A stretch of 64,000 nucleotides of DNA from Kushneria pakistanensis. GTDB lineage: Bacteria; Pseudomonadota; Gammaproteobacteria; Pseudomonadales; Halomonadaceae. The position numbers and the translations under genes were made by a program. Positions 9,055 through 17,768 of this stretch are shown here, piece by piece. The stretch's first letter is position 1. Every line of letters begins with the position of its first letter. The notes under the pieces are model-generated. The model was not told where the DNA came from and searched no databases. It saw only the letters and a list, made by a program, of their open reading frames with translations. The stretch lies in NCBI RefSeq assembly GCF_014652795.1, contig NZ_BMZM01000002.1, positions 932,025 to 996,024 of the forward strand. Direction: 5' to 3'.

Positions 9055-10653
9055 ATGTTGACCCGTTTTCTCTCTCACCCGGGCGCGCTGGCGACCTTCG
9101 TGACACTGGGTTTTGGCGCCGGCGCTTTACTGATGGCTGCGCCGGCCGAGGCCGACAGCGAGCGCACAAAGCGCACCGCCGAGCTCATGGAGGACATTCG
9201 TGACCAGCCGCCCAGGCTTCGCATGTTCCTGCAGCGCATGCCCAAGGGTGGCGATATTCATCATCACCTGTGGGGTGCGCCCTGGCCGGAAACCCTGCTG
9301 GCCGAGGCCGGAGAAAAGGGGCTTTGCGTACACGCCGATGGCTCGGCCATTGCGCCGCCGCCCTGCGACGGTGATGAGCTGATATCTGCGGAAGGGCTGG
9401 CCCGTCATGACAGCGGCCTCTACGCCGAGCTTTTGAATGCGCTGTCGATGCGCAACACGCCCAATGGCCCCGGTACGCCGCCGGTCGAGGGGCATGACCA
9501 GTTCTTTGCCACCTTTGATCGCTTCGCGCCCGTCGCGGCAGGTTCGCCCGGCGCACTGCTGAGCGCCACAAAACGGCTAGCGGCGCTGGATCACCTGGGC
9601 TACGTGGAAACCATGTCCAATCCGGGCGCGCTGCACGCCTTCGGCGCCATGGCGCAGTCACGCGAGCTGGATGCCGATGACCTGGACGCGGCCTTCAAGG
9701 CGCTGTCGTCGGAGATTGCGTCGCCCCTGGCAGACGCTCGTGAGGAGGTTGACGCGATGTTTTCTGATGCCGACTCACGGCTGGGCTGTGACGGCAGGGA
9801 CGCCGCGCCTGGCTGTGACGTGACGGTGCGGCTGCAGGGCTTTGCGGTGCGCACCCAGGCGCCGATGGCGGTCTTTGGCGAGCTGATGATGGCCTTTGCG
9901 CTTGCCGATGCCGACCCGCGCTACGTGGGTGTCAACCTCGTGGCACCGGAGGATCACCCGGTGGCGCTTGAAGACTACGATCGCCACATGCAGATGCTGG
10001 CCTTTCTCTCGAAGCAGTACCCCGAGGTGCCGCTGGCGCTGCACGCCGGTGAGCTGACGCTGGGGCTGGTACCGCCTTTCGAGCTCCAGGATCATATCCG
10101 CAAGGCCATCGAGGTCGGCGGCGCCCGGCGCATCGGCCATGGCGTGTCGATTGCACACGAACAGCACGCGCCGCAGCTGTTGCAGGCCATGGCCGAGCAG
10201 AACGTGGCGGTGGAGATCAACCTGACCAGCAATGACGTGATTCTCGGCGTACGCGGTGCAGATCATCCGCTCAACCTCTATCGCAATACGGGTGTGCCGC
10301 TGGTGCTGGCCACCGATGATCAGGGTGTCTCACGCATTGATCTGACCCGCGAATATGAGCGTGGTGTCACCGAGCACGGCCTGGATTATCCGGCGCTGGT
10401 CGAAATGGCGCGCAACAGTCTCGAGTACAGCTTTCTCACCGGGGAGAGTCTGTGGGCCGAAGGTGAGGTGGGCGAAACGCGCGTGGCGGCCTGTCAGGAT
10501 GCCGCGCTCGATGCCACGCCCGGGGGAGACTGCGCCCGTCTGATCAAGGAAAGCGACCGCGCCCGGCTGCAGTGGCAGTTTGAGCAGAATCTGATGGCCT
10601 TTGAGGCAGACGTGGCGCAGTGGCCGCAGTGGCTCGGCGGTGACAGACGCTGA
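9055..10653 (+). CDS. exported adenosine-deaminase-like amidohydrolase
   Basis: A 532-residue protein with a signal peptide (hydrophobic core to about residue 28, AEA cleavage site) followed by an adenosine/AMP deaminase fold. All expected zinc and catalytic elements appear: D-I-H-H-H (H69, H71), LHAGE near 330, RIGHG near 360, NLTSND near 390 and ATDDQGV near 420. The signal peptide places it in the periplasm or outside, so it resembles secreted ADGF/CECR1-type deaminases more than the cytosolic Add. It probably deaminates extracellular adenosine (inference). The frame opens at 9019, but the ATG at 9055 has AAAAGGG before it and starts the signal peptide. Confidence 0.85.
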   Translation: MLTRFLSHPGALATFVTLGFGAGALLMAAPAEADSERTKRTAELMEDIRDQPPRLRMFLQRMPKGGDIHHHLWGAPWPETLLAEAGEKGLCVHADGSAIAPPPCDGDELISAEGLARHDSGLYAELLNALSMRNTPNGPGTPPVEGHDQFFATFDRFAPVAAGSPGALLSATKRLAALDHLGYVETMSNPGALHAFGAMAQSRELDADDLDAAFKALSSEIASPLADAREEVDAMFSDADSRLGCDGRDAAPGCDVTVRLQGFAVRTQAPMAVFGELMMAFALADADPRYVGVNLVAPEDHPVALEDYDRHMQMLAFLSKQYPEVPLALHAGELTLGLVPPFELQDHIRKAIEVGGARRIGHGVSIAHEQHAPQLLQAMAEQNVAVEINLTSNDVILGVRGADHPLNLYRNTGVPLVLATDDQGVSRIDLTREYERGVTEHGLDYPALVEMARNSLEYSFLTGESLWAEGEVGETRVAACQDAALDATPGGDCARLIKESDRARLQWQFEQNLMAFEADVAQWPQWLGGDRR

Positions 10654-10761
10654 CGCCCTGCCAGGGCAGGGGCCTCGGCAGCGGCGGTGAAAACTTTAGG
10701 GTGAATGTCGAATAGGGCATGAATTCATGCCCATTCCCGCTCATTGACCCGGACGCTGTCG

Positions 10762-10777
10762 TGGCACCCTTGGCGCC
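10762..10777 (+). promoter_or_regulatory. candidate sigma-54 promoter upstream of flhF
   Basis: TGGCAC (10762-10767) matches the -24 element exactly and a GC falls 10 bases after the GG, as sigma-54 requires; the TT before that GC is missing. It lies about 70 bases before the flhF ATG. In Pseudomonas and Vibrio flhF is transcribed from sigma-54 promoters, which makes the site plausible. Confidence 0.3.
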
Positions 10778-10847
10778 AGAACATGAGAGGCCAGAGGCGT
10801 GATTCGCCGGGTCTGCAACGCCGCCGCCCGATCAGGAGAGGACAGGC

Positions 10848-13148
10848 ATGGGGGTACACCGCTTTATCGGCACCAACGCACGCGATGCCATGCGTCAGGT
10901 GCGTGAGTCTCTGGGGGATGACGCCCTGATTCTCTCCAACCGCCAGGTCGAGGGCGGCGTCGAGATCGTGGCGATGCTCGATGCCGATCAGGAACATCTG
11001 ACCGGCCACCCGGCCGAGCCCGCACCCGCAGTGTCTGTGCCTGTTGCGCCGGCGCCCGCTACGCCAGCGCCCGAGCCGACATCGCCTTCAACTACTGCCT
11101 CCGGGCAACAGGAGATGCAGGCCTTCAGCGCCCAGCTGATGAGCGAACTCTCCGCCATGCGCGATCTGCTGGATACCCGGCTGACGGCTGCTCCAGCGGT
11201 TGAAGCGCCGGGCGCGACACCAGCGACCCGACTGCGTCAGCGCATGATTGGCGTGGGCTTTAGCCAGACGCTGGTGCGCGAGCTGATCGCGCTGCTGCCG
11301 GCCGAGTTTGCCGACACGCCTGACGCCGAGATCGATGAGACACTCAACGGCTGGATCAGCCGCCAGATCGCTGCCCGTCTGGAAACGCCCGAGGACAACG
11401 ACGATCTGTTGGCTGCAGGCGGCGTCATGGCGCTCATCGGCCCGACCGGGGTGGGCAAGACCACCACCACCGCCAAGCTGGCCGCACGCTATGTGATGGC
11501 TCACGGCAATCGTGATGCCGCGCTGATTACGACCGACAGCTATCGTATCGGCGCCCAGGAGCAGCTGCGCATCTATGCGCGTCTGCTGGGCGTGGAAGTA
11601 CACGCCCTTGAAGGCGATGGCGATCTGGGCGTGCTGCTGGCGCGCCTGATCACGCCGCGCCGGGCGCTTTTGCAGATGCAAAAGGCCACCCCCAAGCGCA
11701 CCATCCTGATCGACACGCTGGGCATGAGTCAGCGCGACCCGCGCCTGGCCACCGAGGTAGCGCGCCTGGGAGAGGCGGGGGTACCCATTCAAACCCTTTT
11801 GGTGCTGGATGCTGCCAGCCACGGCGATACGCTCGAGCAGGTGGTGGCAGCCTACCGGCAGGCGGCACTGCAGGCCGGTACGCCCATTCGCGGCTGCATC
11901 ATTACCAAGCTTGATGAGTCCGCCCGTCCGGCGACCGTGCTGGACATTCTGGCGCGTCACCGCCTGCGGGTGCTCTATGTAGCCAACGGTCAGCGTGTGC
12001 CGGAGGATCTGGCACCGGTAGATATCGAAGCGCTGGTGCACTCGGCACTCGCCGCCGATGACGCCTCGCCCTTTGGCTATGACGAGGCCACGCTGGCCGA
12101 GATGGCCGGGCGCTCGCGTGAATCAAAAGCCCGTGCGCTGTCACGCGATGTGGTCAGCCACGGCCGCTCACTGCATGCCATGTTTGATACCCTGGTGCGT
12201 CAGGCCCCGGGCACCGCGCAGCTTGAACAGCTGTGGCGCCATGGGGCGCGTAATGTGGCCGGGGAGAGCTTTGCCGCCCGCATGGCCGAGCTGACGACAG
12301 AACAGGTCGACGAGCAGGCGCTGTGGTGGTCGAAGGAGGGCGGTACGCGCAACGCGGGCTGGCATATGCCGCTGGTAACGCTGGACGATCACGGCCTGCC
12401 GCTGCCCCGGGTCTGGCTGCGTCATCGTCTGCCGGCCTCTGAAGCTGCCCGCATGGGCTGGGCGCGCGAAACGCATCACAGCGCCTGGCATCTGATGGCG
12501 GCGCCGCCGGCGCAGGAGGAAATGCATCGGCTGAGCAGCGACAAGTGCCTGTGGATGGCCTCGGTAACGGCATCAAGGCGGGTACGCCATCACGGTGAGC
12601 GTCAGCGCCTTGCCGATCTGGCAGGGCTTGCCGAGGAGATCGATCAGCGCACATGTCGCTGGCGCGGTCGCACGGTCAATCTGGTGCTCTCGTGTCTGCC
12701 GGCGATGCATGAGGCGCGTGGCAGTGCCGCACCCGCCGAGGTACTGGTGTGGTTTGCCCGTCTTCACGATGTTGACGACAACCGGCTGCTGGCGCGACGC
12801 TACTGGCTCTCCAACGCCGTGACCGGACGTGATGTGGCCTCGCGGCTGGCCCGTGCAGTGGCGCTTGAGGGGCTGGAAGGCCTGACGCGTCAGGCCATGC
12901 ACCGGCTGGAAGATGCCAGTGTGGCGCGCAGCGATCGTGAGACACGTCTGCAGCTGGCAGCCGGGCTTGCCGCGCTGGCCACGCGACTGGAGCTTTGCAG
13001 CGAGGACTGGGCGATGGATGTGCGCGCGCAGCTTTTCAATCTGGCCGGCGGCACACGCCGGCGCACGGGAACGGTACTTCTCGAGGCGCTGCTGCAGGCC
13101 TTCATGGCCCGCGACGCGCTGGCCGGCACCGGTGCCGAGCGCACGTGA
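10848..13148 (+). CDS. flhF: flagellar SRP-type GTPase FlhF with a long C-terminal extension
   Basis: FlhF is a membrane-associated SRP-family GTPase that places and numbers polar flagella, working with MinD-like FleN/FlhG. Residues 1-45 are the typical FlhF start, followed by an Ala/Pro-rich linker, an N-domain (about 90-180) and a GTPase domain: G1 GPTGVGKTT (198-206), G2 TTDSYRIGAQEQL (228-240), G3 IDTLGMSQRD (288-297) and G4 TKLDE (353-357). Known FlhF proteins end soon after about residue 400 and are roughly 370-500 long; this one runs to 766. The last 355 residues are Trp/Arg/His-rich and match no family I know. No flhA, fleN or fliA is adjacent; only a small unknown gene follows, 27 bases on. 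GGAGAGGA precedes the ATG. Confidence 0.9.
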   Translation: MGVHRFIGTNARDAMRQVRESLGDDALILSNRQVEGGVEIVAMLDADQEHLTGHPAEPAPAVSVPVAPAPATPAPEPTSPSTTASGQQEMQAFSAQLMSELSAMRDLLDTRLTAAPAVEAPGATPATRLRQRMIGVGFSQTLVRELIALLPAEFADTPDAEIDETLNGWISRQIAARLETPEDNDDLLAAGGVMALIGPTGVGKTTTTAKLAARYVMAHGNRDAALITTDSYRIGAQEQLRIYARLLGVEVHALEGDGDLGVLLARLITPRRALLQMQKATPKRTILIDTLGMSQRDPRLATEVARLGEAGVPIQTLLVLDAASHGDTLEQVVAAYRQAALQAGTPIRGCIITKLDESARPATVLDILARHRLRVLYVANGQRVPEDLAPVDIEALVHSALAADDASPFGYDEATLAEMAGRSRESKARALSRDVVSHGRSLHAMFDTLVRQAPGTAQLEQLWRHGARNVAGESFAARMAELTTEQVDEQALWWSKEGGTRNAGWHMPLVTLDDHGLPLPRVWLRHRLPASEAARMGWARETHHSAWHLMAAPPAQEEMHRLSSDKCLWMASVTASRRVRHHGERQRLADLAGLAEEIDQRTCRWRGRTVNLVLSCLPAMHEARGSAAPAEVLVWFARLHDVDDNRLLARRYWLSNAVTGRDVASRLARAVALEGLEGLTRQAMHRLEDASVARSDRETRLQLAAGLAALATRLELCSEDWAMDVRAQLFNLAGGTRRRTGTVLLEALLQAFMARDALAGTGAERT

Positions 13149-13175
13149 TGGCTGTCCATGGCGGGAGCCGCGTCA

Positions 13176-13640
13176 ATGCAGGGTGATCAGGCCAGCGGCC
13201 TGCGTCAGTGGTCCCAGCGAGGCGCCGCGAGTAATGCGCCGTCGTCAACGGAGCTGGTGGTCATGGTTCCGCCCCGTGAAGAAGGCGATGCCGAGGTCCT
13301 GTCACTGCAGCTGGCACAGCGGCTGGCACTGCCCGAGGGGGCGCAGCGCTGGCAGCCGCGTACGCTGGTATTGTCCGAGCCTTTGCCCGATGTTGTGTCG
13401 GCCTCGCCCTGGTGGGTGCTCCATCTGCCGGAAGTACAGGCACGCAGTGCTTCGCTGCTGGCCAGTGCGCTGCGCACGCTTCATCACGCCGGCATGCCGC
13501 AGACCGTACTGCTTGCAGCGCCCGATCATCTGGCAGTATCGGGGCTGATCAGGGCTGCGCACGCGCATCTGGGCGTGGCGCTCCTGCAGGAGGTCACGGC
13601 CTGGCAGCAGGCTGTCATGGCGCGCCTGTCATCGGGTTAA
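13176..13640 (+). CDS. unknown protein encoded directly behind flhF
   Basis: A 154-residue soluble-looking protein with no signal peptide or membrane segment. It has a Ser/Ala-rich start, a hydrophobic strand (TELVVMVPP), then alternating strand and helix stretches ending in VTAWQQAVMARL. I do not recognise it. It begins 27 bases after flhF and is probably co-transcribed. GGCGGGAG lies 8 bases before the ATG at 13176; an in-frame ATG at 13158 is the alternative. The place is where fleN/flhG often stands, but there is no P-loop, so it is not FleN. Confidence 0.7.
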   Translation: MQGDQASGLRQWSQRGAASNAPSSTELVVMVPPREEGDAEVLSLQLAQRLALPEGAQRWQPRTLVLSEPLPDVVSASPWWVLHLPEVQARSASLLASALRTLHHAGMPQTVLLAAPDHLAVSGLIRAAHAHLGVALLQEVTAWQQAVMARLSSG

Positions 13641-13662
13641 GGTAGACGTCAGGTCCGGGTTG

Positions 13663-13755
13663 ATGAAATACTTCGCACCCTTACGTTTTTTCCTCACGCA
13701 TGCCGTCTTCCGCCTCTGGGCCCTGCTGCCCGTCGGCGGCATGCGTCGTTCATGA
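13663..13755 (+). other. possible 30-codon ORF inside a long dyad before the FUSC gene
   Basis: A short ORF encodes a hydrophobic, basic peptide (starts MKYFAPLRFFLTHAVF). It ends 15 bases before the FUSC ATG. Within it, CGCATGCCG (13697-13705) and CGGCATGCG (13737-13745) form a 9-bp inverted repeat with a 31-base loop. It may be a leader peptide or chance; only a weak ribosome site precedes it. Confidence 0.15.
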
Positions 13756-13770
13756 TGCCGATCATTTCTG

Positions 13771-15846
13771 ATGAGAATCCTTTCAAGCATTACCGGTGAT
13801 CACTGGGTGCTGGCGCTGCGGACTGTGCTGGCCGTGTGGCTGGCACTGTACGTGGCCCTGCGTCTGGACCTTGCCCAGCCGGCCTGGGCAATCCTTGCCG
13901 TCATGATCGTGACGCTGCAGCCGGTCATGTTCACGAAGGGCACGCCGCCGCTGGGCATCATCATTCATCGCTGCATCGGGCGTCTGATCGGTACCTTCCT
14001 CGGTGCGCTGATGGGGCTGGTGCTGATTGCGCTGTTCGCCCAGCAGCCGATGCTCTATCTGCTGGCCGCCGGCGGCTGGCTGGCCTTTTGTACCTTCTGC
14101 GTGATGCTTTTAAACGATGAGCCGGCCAGCTACATCATGATGCTCAGCGGCTATACCGCCACCCTGGTCTCGCTCACCGCGATCGGTACCGGGGTGGATA
14201 ACGTCTTTAGTCTGGCGCTGGCACGTACGACCGAGACGGCGCTGGGCATCGGCGCCGGTTTTTTGATGCATGTGCTCATTGCCCCGCGTTTTGGCAGCTA
14301 CGCGCTGCCGGCCACGCTGCAGGCGCTGATCGCGGGCGCCGCGGGGGAGGCCCGCGTGGCACTGGTGGAAAAGCGCTCGCGTGCGGTACTCAACGAGCGA
14401 CTGCGTGCGCTGATGGGCAAGCATCAGCAGTTCGAGGCGCAGCATTCTCTGGCGCGTTTCGAGTTTCGCCGCTTTCGTCGGCTGCTGCCGGCACTGGATC
14501 GTTTTGCCGGCGACAGCCTGGCGCTGATGACGGGGCTGCGTGAGCTGGAAGAGGCCATCGATCGGCTGTCGCACTGCGAGGGCGCAGAGACGATCATGGC
14601 GGTCCTGCGTGACCCGACGCTGCCCTTTCTGGCGGCGCTGGAGCAGCAGGGCGATGAGCTGCCACCGCTGCCGGTCCTGCCCGATGACACCTCACTGGTG
14701 GCATCAGGGGATTGCGTGGTGCTGGTGCGAGCCTCCCTGGTGCGCGAGCGGCTGGGTGAAGTGCTCAAGCTCCTGCACCATGGCCGGGCGCTGAGCCTTG
14801 CCATGCGCCATCACCGCCACGCGCGTCTGGTACAGCTGACCGGGCGCCGCCCGCGGCGGTCCTGGCATCCGGAATATGGCGTGGCGCGCTACAATGCCTT
14901 TCGCGTCTTCATTGCCTTTGAGCTGCTGGGGCTTTACTGGATTCACAGCGGCTGGCCCTCGGGGTATCTCTCCATGATGCTGCTGGGGGTCTTTATCGTG
15001 CTCTTTGCCAAGGCGCCTGACCCGGCCGCCGTGGTGCGCCAGTTTCTGACCGGTACGATCTGGGCGGTCATCATTGGCTGCGTGTTTTCCTATCTTGTTT
15101 TTCCGGCCATCACCGGCTTTCCGCTGCTGGCGCTGAGCATCGGCGTGCCGGTGGTCATCGGGACGCTGATGACGCCGCACATCCGCTACGCCGCCGTGGG
15201 GCTTGCCGGCGCGGTGACCCTGATGACGCTTTTGAACCTGCACCGCACCTACGAATTTCATCCGACCCAGTTCATCAACGGCGGGCTGGCCTCGATTCTG
15301 GGCACCATCGTGACCATGGTGACCTATTCACTGTTTCGTCAGCGCACGCCGGCGGCGCGTCTGGAGGCGCTGCTGGCGGCCTACTGGCGCGGGCTTGAGC
15401 GGTTGACCCGAACGCGTCGACTGCCGTCCCGGGCATGGCTTGAAAGCCGGCTGTATGACCGGCTCGGGCGCCTGCTGGCGCTGGGCAGTGGCGAGCCGAT
15501 GCTGCGCGAGGCCGTCGATCTGCACGCGCTCGCCATGTGTCTGTGGCGCCTGCGACGGCTGGCCCGCGGCGGGGGGGATGATCAGCGTGAGATCAGGCAC
15601 TGGGTCGCTGCGCTGGGCCGACAGCTGCCCCATGCCGGACGTGATGAGCGCGCCTGGCAGCGTCTGGCTGATGACTGTGAAGCCCGTGCCACGGCGCTTT
15701 ACGCGCTCCGTCCGCTGCCCACGGCGCTGATTGGCGAGTTCGAGATGCTCGCGCATCTGCTGCGTGACATGCCGGGTGCCGAGGCCCAGGCGCGTGAAGC
15801 GCTTTCAGATGCCGACAACGAGGAGGGAGCCCTGGATGCTCGATGA
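13771..15846 (+). CDS. FUSC-family inner-membrane efflux protein (AaeB-like)
   Basis: A 691-residue protein with two blocks of about five to six membrane segments (residues about 12-170 and 375-530), separated by a hydrophilic region and followed by a long soluble tail. That is the fusaric-acid-resistance/AaeB layout. Together with the next two genes (DUF1656 and an HlyD-type adaptor) it forms the usual three-part pump for aromatic acids and related weak acids; the outer-membrane channel is not encoded here. The stop overlaps the DUF1656 start by 11 bases. Confidence 0.9.
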   Translation: MRILSSITGDHWVLALRTVLAVWLALYVALRLDLAQPAWAILAVMIVTLQPVMFTKGTPPLGIIIHRCIGRLIGTFLGALMGLVLIALFAQQPMLYLLAAGGWLAFCTFCVMLLNDEPASYIMMLSGYTATLVSLTAIGTGVDNVFSLALARTTETALGIGAGFLMHVLIAPRFGSYALPATLQALIAGAAGEARVALVEKRSRAVLNERLRALMGKHQQFEAQHSLARFEFRRFRRLLPALDRFAGDSLALMTGLRELEEAIDRLSHCEGAETIMAVLRDPTLPFLAALEQQGDELPPLPVLPDDTSLVASGDCVVLVRASLVRERLGEVLKLLHHGRALSLAMRHHRHARLVQLTGRRPRRSWHPEYGVARYNAFRVFIAFELLGLYWIHSGWPSGYLSMMLLGVFIVLFAKAPDPAAVVRQFLTGTIWAVIIGCVFSYLVFPAITGFPLLALSIGVPVVIGTLMTPHIRYAAVGLAGAVTLMTLLNLHRTYEFHPTQFINGGLASILGTIVTMVTYSLFRQRTPAARLEALLAAYWRGLERLTRTRRLPSRAWLESRLYDRLGRLLALGSGEPMLREAVDLHALAMCLWRLRRLARGGGDDQREIRHWVAALGRQLPHAGRDERAWQRLADDCEARATALYALRPLPTALIGEFEMLAHLLRDMPGAEAQAREALSDADNEEGALDAR

Positions 15847-16057
15847 GTGGTCATTTCTGGGGTTTCTGACGCCGCCCCTTTTCGTGCCGGTATTTCTGGC
15901 GCTGCTGCTGTTCTGGGGCGTGCGGCGCGTGATGTCACGCCTTGGGTTATACCGGTTTTTCTGGCAGCCGGTGCTGGCCGACATCGCGATTTTTACGCTG
16001 CTGTTATGGGCGGTGCTGATGTTGAGCGGGGCACTGCCGGCGGGAGGGAGAACATGA
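15836..16057 (+). CDS. DUF1656 small membrane protein of the FUSC pump
   Basis: A 73-residue protein with two membrane segments (about 10-30 and 45-65), typical of DUF1656/AaeX-like proteins that sit between the FUSC and HlyD genes. The ATG at 15836 overlaps the end of the FUSC gene and has GAGGAGGGAG in front. Its stop overlaps the next start (ATGA). Its role in the pump is not established. Confidence 0.85.
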   Translation: MLDEWSFLGFLTPPLFVPVFLALLLFWGVRRVMSRLGLYRFFWQPVLADIAIFTLLLWAVLMLSGALPAGGRT

Positions 16058-17019
16058 CGGACAAGGAGTCGGGTATGAAAGGGGTGTCTGCAGTGGCAGG
16101 GCGGGCCCTGCGCATGGTGCTGACGCTGGTGCTGGTGCTGGCCGCGCTGCTCGCTGCCTGGTGGATCTGGCATCACTACATGCATGATCCCTGGACGCGT
16201 GACGGGCGTATTCGCGCCGATATCGTTCAGGTTGGCGTGGATGTCTCGGGGCTGGTGGATACGCTTGAGGTGCATGACAACGACCTGGTCCAGAAGGGCG
16301 ATGTGCTCTTTACCATCGACCAGGCGCGCTATCAGCTCGCCCTGGATCGGGCGAAGGCGGATCTGGCGCGTCTCAAGGAGCAGCGCGATGAAGCGAAGGC
16401 GACCAGCAGCCGGCGGGATCGGCTCAATAACTATGTCTCGCAGGAAGCGCGCGACAACGCCCGCTTTGAATACCGCTCGGCCCAGGCCAGCGTTCAGAAT
16501 GCCGAGGTGGCCATCCGCGCGGCGCAGCTGGATCTTGAACGTTCGAAGGTACGTGCGCCGGTGGATGGTTTTATTACCAATCAGCAGCTGCGTCCGGGGC
16601 AGTACGTCAGCGCCGGCTCCCGGGCGATGACGCTGGTGGATCAGCACAGCTTCTACGCGCTGGGCTATTTCGAGGAGACCAAGCTGGGCGGCATACGCCC
16701 GGGCGATCCAGCGCGCGTGCGTCTTCTGGGGCGTGATCATGACCTGTATGGCCATGTGGATTCGATTGCCCGCGGCATCGTGGATAACAGTCTGACCGGC
16801 GAGTCCGGCGGGCTGGCCGCGGTGAACCCTTCCTTTGACTGGGTGCGCCTGTCCCAGCGGATTCCGGTGCGTATCACGCTTGATGAGATCCCCGAGGAGA
16901 TGGTGCTCTCGGCCGGGCAGACGGCCACCATCTACGTCGATGCGCCCGGCCATGAGCCGCAGGAAAACGGCTGGGGCGCAGGGCTGCGCCGTCAGCTCGA
17001 AACCCTGTTTGATCTCTAG
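16054..17019 (+). CDS. HlyD/EmrA-family membrane-fusion protein (AaeA-like)
   Basis: About 321 residues: one N-terminal membrane anchor (about 20-45), a lipoyl-like hairpin half (VDVSGLVDTLEVHDNDLVQK), a coiled-coil section (about 95-160), the second lipoyl half (VRAPVDGFITNQ) and a beta-barrel. It is the periplasmic adaptor of the FUSC pump. The ATG at 16054 shares ATGA with the DUF1656 stop; an in-frame ATG at 16075 is possible. The stop codon overlaps tail-to-tail with the next minus-strand gene through a shared CTAG. Confidence 0.9.
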   Translation: MTDKESGMKGVSAVAGRALRMVLTLVLVLAALLAAWWIWHHYMHDPWTRDGRIRADIVQVGVDVSGLVDTLEVHDNDLVQKGDVLFTIDQARYQLALDRAKADLARLKEQRDEAKATSSRRDRLNNYVSQEARDNARFEYRSAQASVQNAEVAIRAAQLDLERSKVRAPVDGFITNQQLRPGQYVSAGSRAMTLVDQHSFYALGYFEETKLGGIRPGDPARVRLLGRDHDLYGHVDSIARGIVDNSLTGESGGLAAVNPSFDWVRLSQRIPVRITLDEIPEEMVLSAGQTATIYVDAPGHEPQENGWGAGLRRQLETLFDL

Positions 17020-17693
17020 CGACTGTAGGGCGTCGCCGGTGCCGGCCCGCGCGGGTCCGAGTAGAGATCCACGCCACGGCCTGCTTCATTGAAGGCAGGC
17101 GGGCGTGACTGGCCGGGCAACGGGTAGCCATGCGGGGGCAGCGGGTAGCCGGCTGCCGGTGGACGATAGTTGCCCGGGGCAGGATAGGGTGAGGGCTGCC
17201 ACTGATCGGGGCGGTAAAACCGATCCGGGGTTACGCCGTAGATGGTCTCCTGACGGGTGCGATCAAACTGGCGGCGCTCGATATCATAAAGACGCTCGTA
17301 CTGACGCCTCAGGCGCTCGTCGGGGTCGATACGCTCCGGGCGATGCCAGCCAAATCCCGGCCGGCCATCGTAGCCCCACTGGCCGTTGTACACCGGCGGA
17401 TTGTGATATCCCGGTCGACCGTCATATCCTGGCCGATTGTCAAAACCAGGGCGGCCATCAAAGCCGGGGCGACCATCAAAACCGGGCCGGCCGTCGAAGC
17501 CGGGGCGGCCGGGCTGGTGCCAGTGGCGTTCAACGACGCCGGCATCGTGACGAAAGCGCGAGCGGTCCTGCGAGAAGTGCGAGCGATCCTGTGAAAATTG
17601 TGAGCGTATGGGCGCCTGATTATCGGCCAGTGCCATACTGCCCAGCGTTGACACAACCAGTCCTGCGACAAGCCCTGCCAGTAACGGTGTCAT
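17016..17693 (-). CDS. exported Pro/Gly/Tyr-rich repeat protein
   Basis: A 225-residue protein with a signal peptide (cleavage near MALA-D at 20-24). The mature part starts with a doubled FSQDRS motif and then six hexapeptide copies: GRPGFD four times, NRPGYD and GRPGYH (residues 62-97), with another GRPGFG near 110. A charged Arg/Asp/Tyr segment (about 122-160) and a Pro-rich tail follow. Low complexity and aromatic Gly/Pro repeats suggest a secreted or cell-surface structural protein, but no family is recognised. Its last codons overlap the HlyD gene by 4 bases on the other strand. Confidence 0.7.
   Translation of the reverse strand: MTPLLAGLVAGLVVSTLGSMALADNQAPIRSQFSQDRSHFSQDRSRFRHDAGVVERHWHQPGRPGFDGRPGFDGRPGFDGRPGFDNRPGYDGRPGYHNPPVYNGQWGYDGRPGFGWHRPERIDPDERLRRQYERLYDIERRQFDRTRQETIYGVTPDRFYRPDQWQPSPYPAPGNYRPPAAGYPLPPHGYPLPGQSRPPAFNEAGRGVDLYSDPRGPAPATPYSR
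17403..17510 (-). repeat. six tandem 18-bp coding repeats (GRPGFD-type)
   Basis: Six consecutive 18-bp units encode GRPGFD x4, NRPGYD and GRPGYH. The first four units are nearly identical at DNA level, pointing to recent slippage or unequal exchange. Confidence 0.85.
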
Positions 17694-17768
17694 GACGGCC
17701 CCTCCCGGGAGTCGTTCGGTGCAGTCTTCATTCTAGCCTGACAGGGCATGAACCGCGCCATGCCGGGA

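Noticed and set aside
10685-10715. A FliA (sigma-28) promoter before flhF
   Set aside because: AAAACTTT and GTCGAATA resemble the -35 and -10 boxes only loosely and the spacing is off.
15805-16953. A 382-codon minus-strand open frame over the pump operon
   Set aside because: It covers DUF1656 and the HlyD gene, which have tight overlaps and clear motifs on the plus strand.
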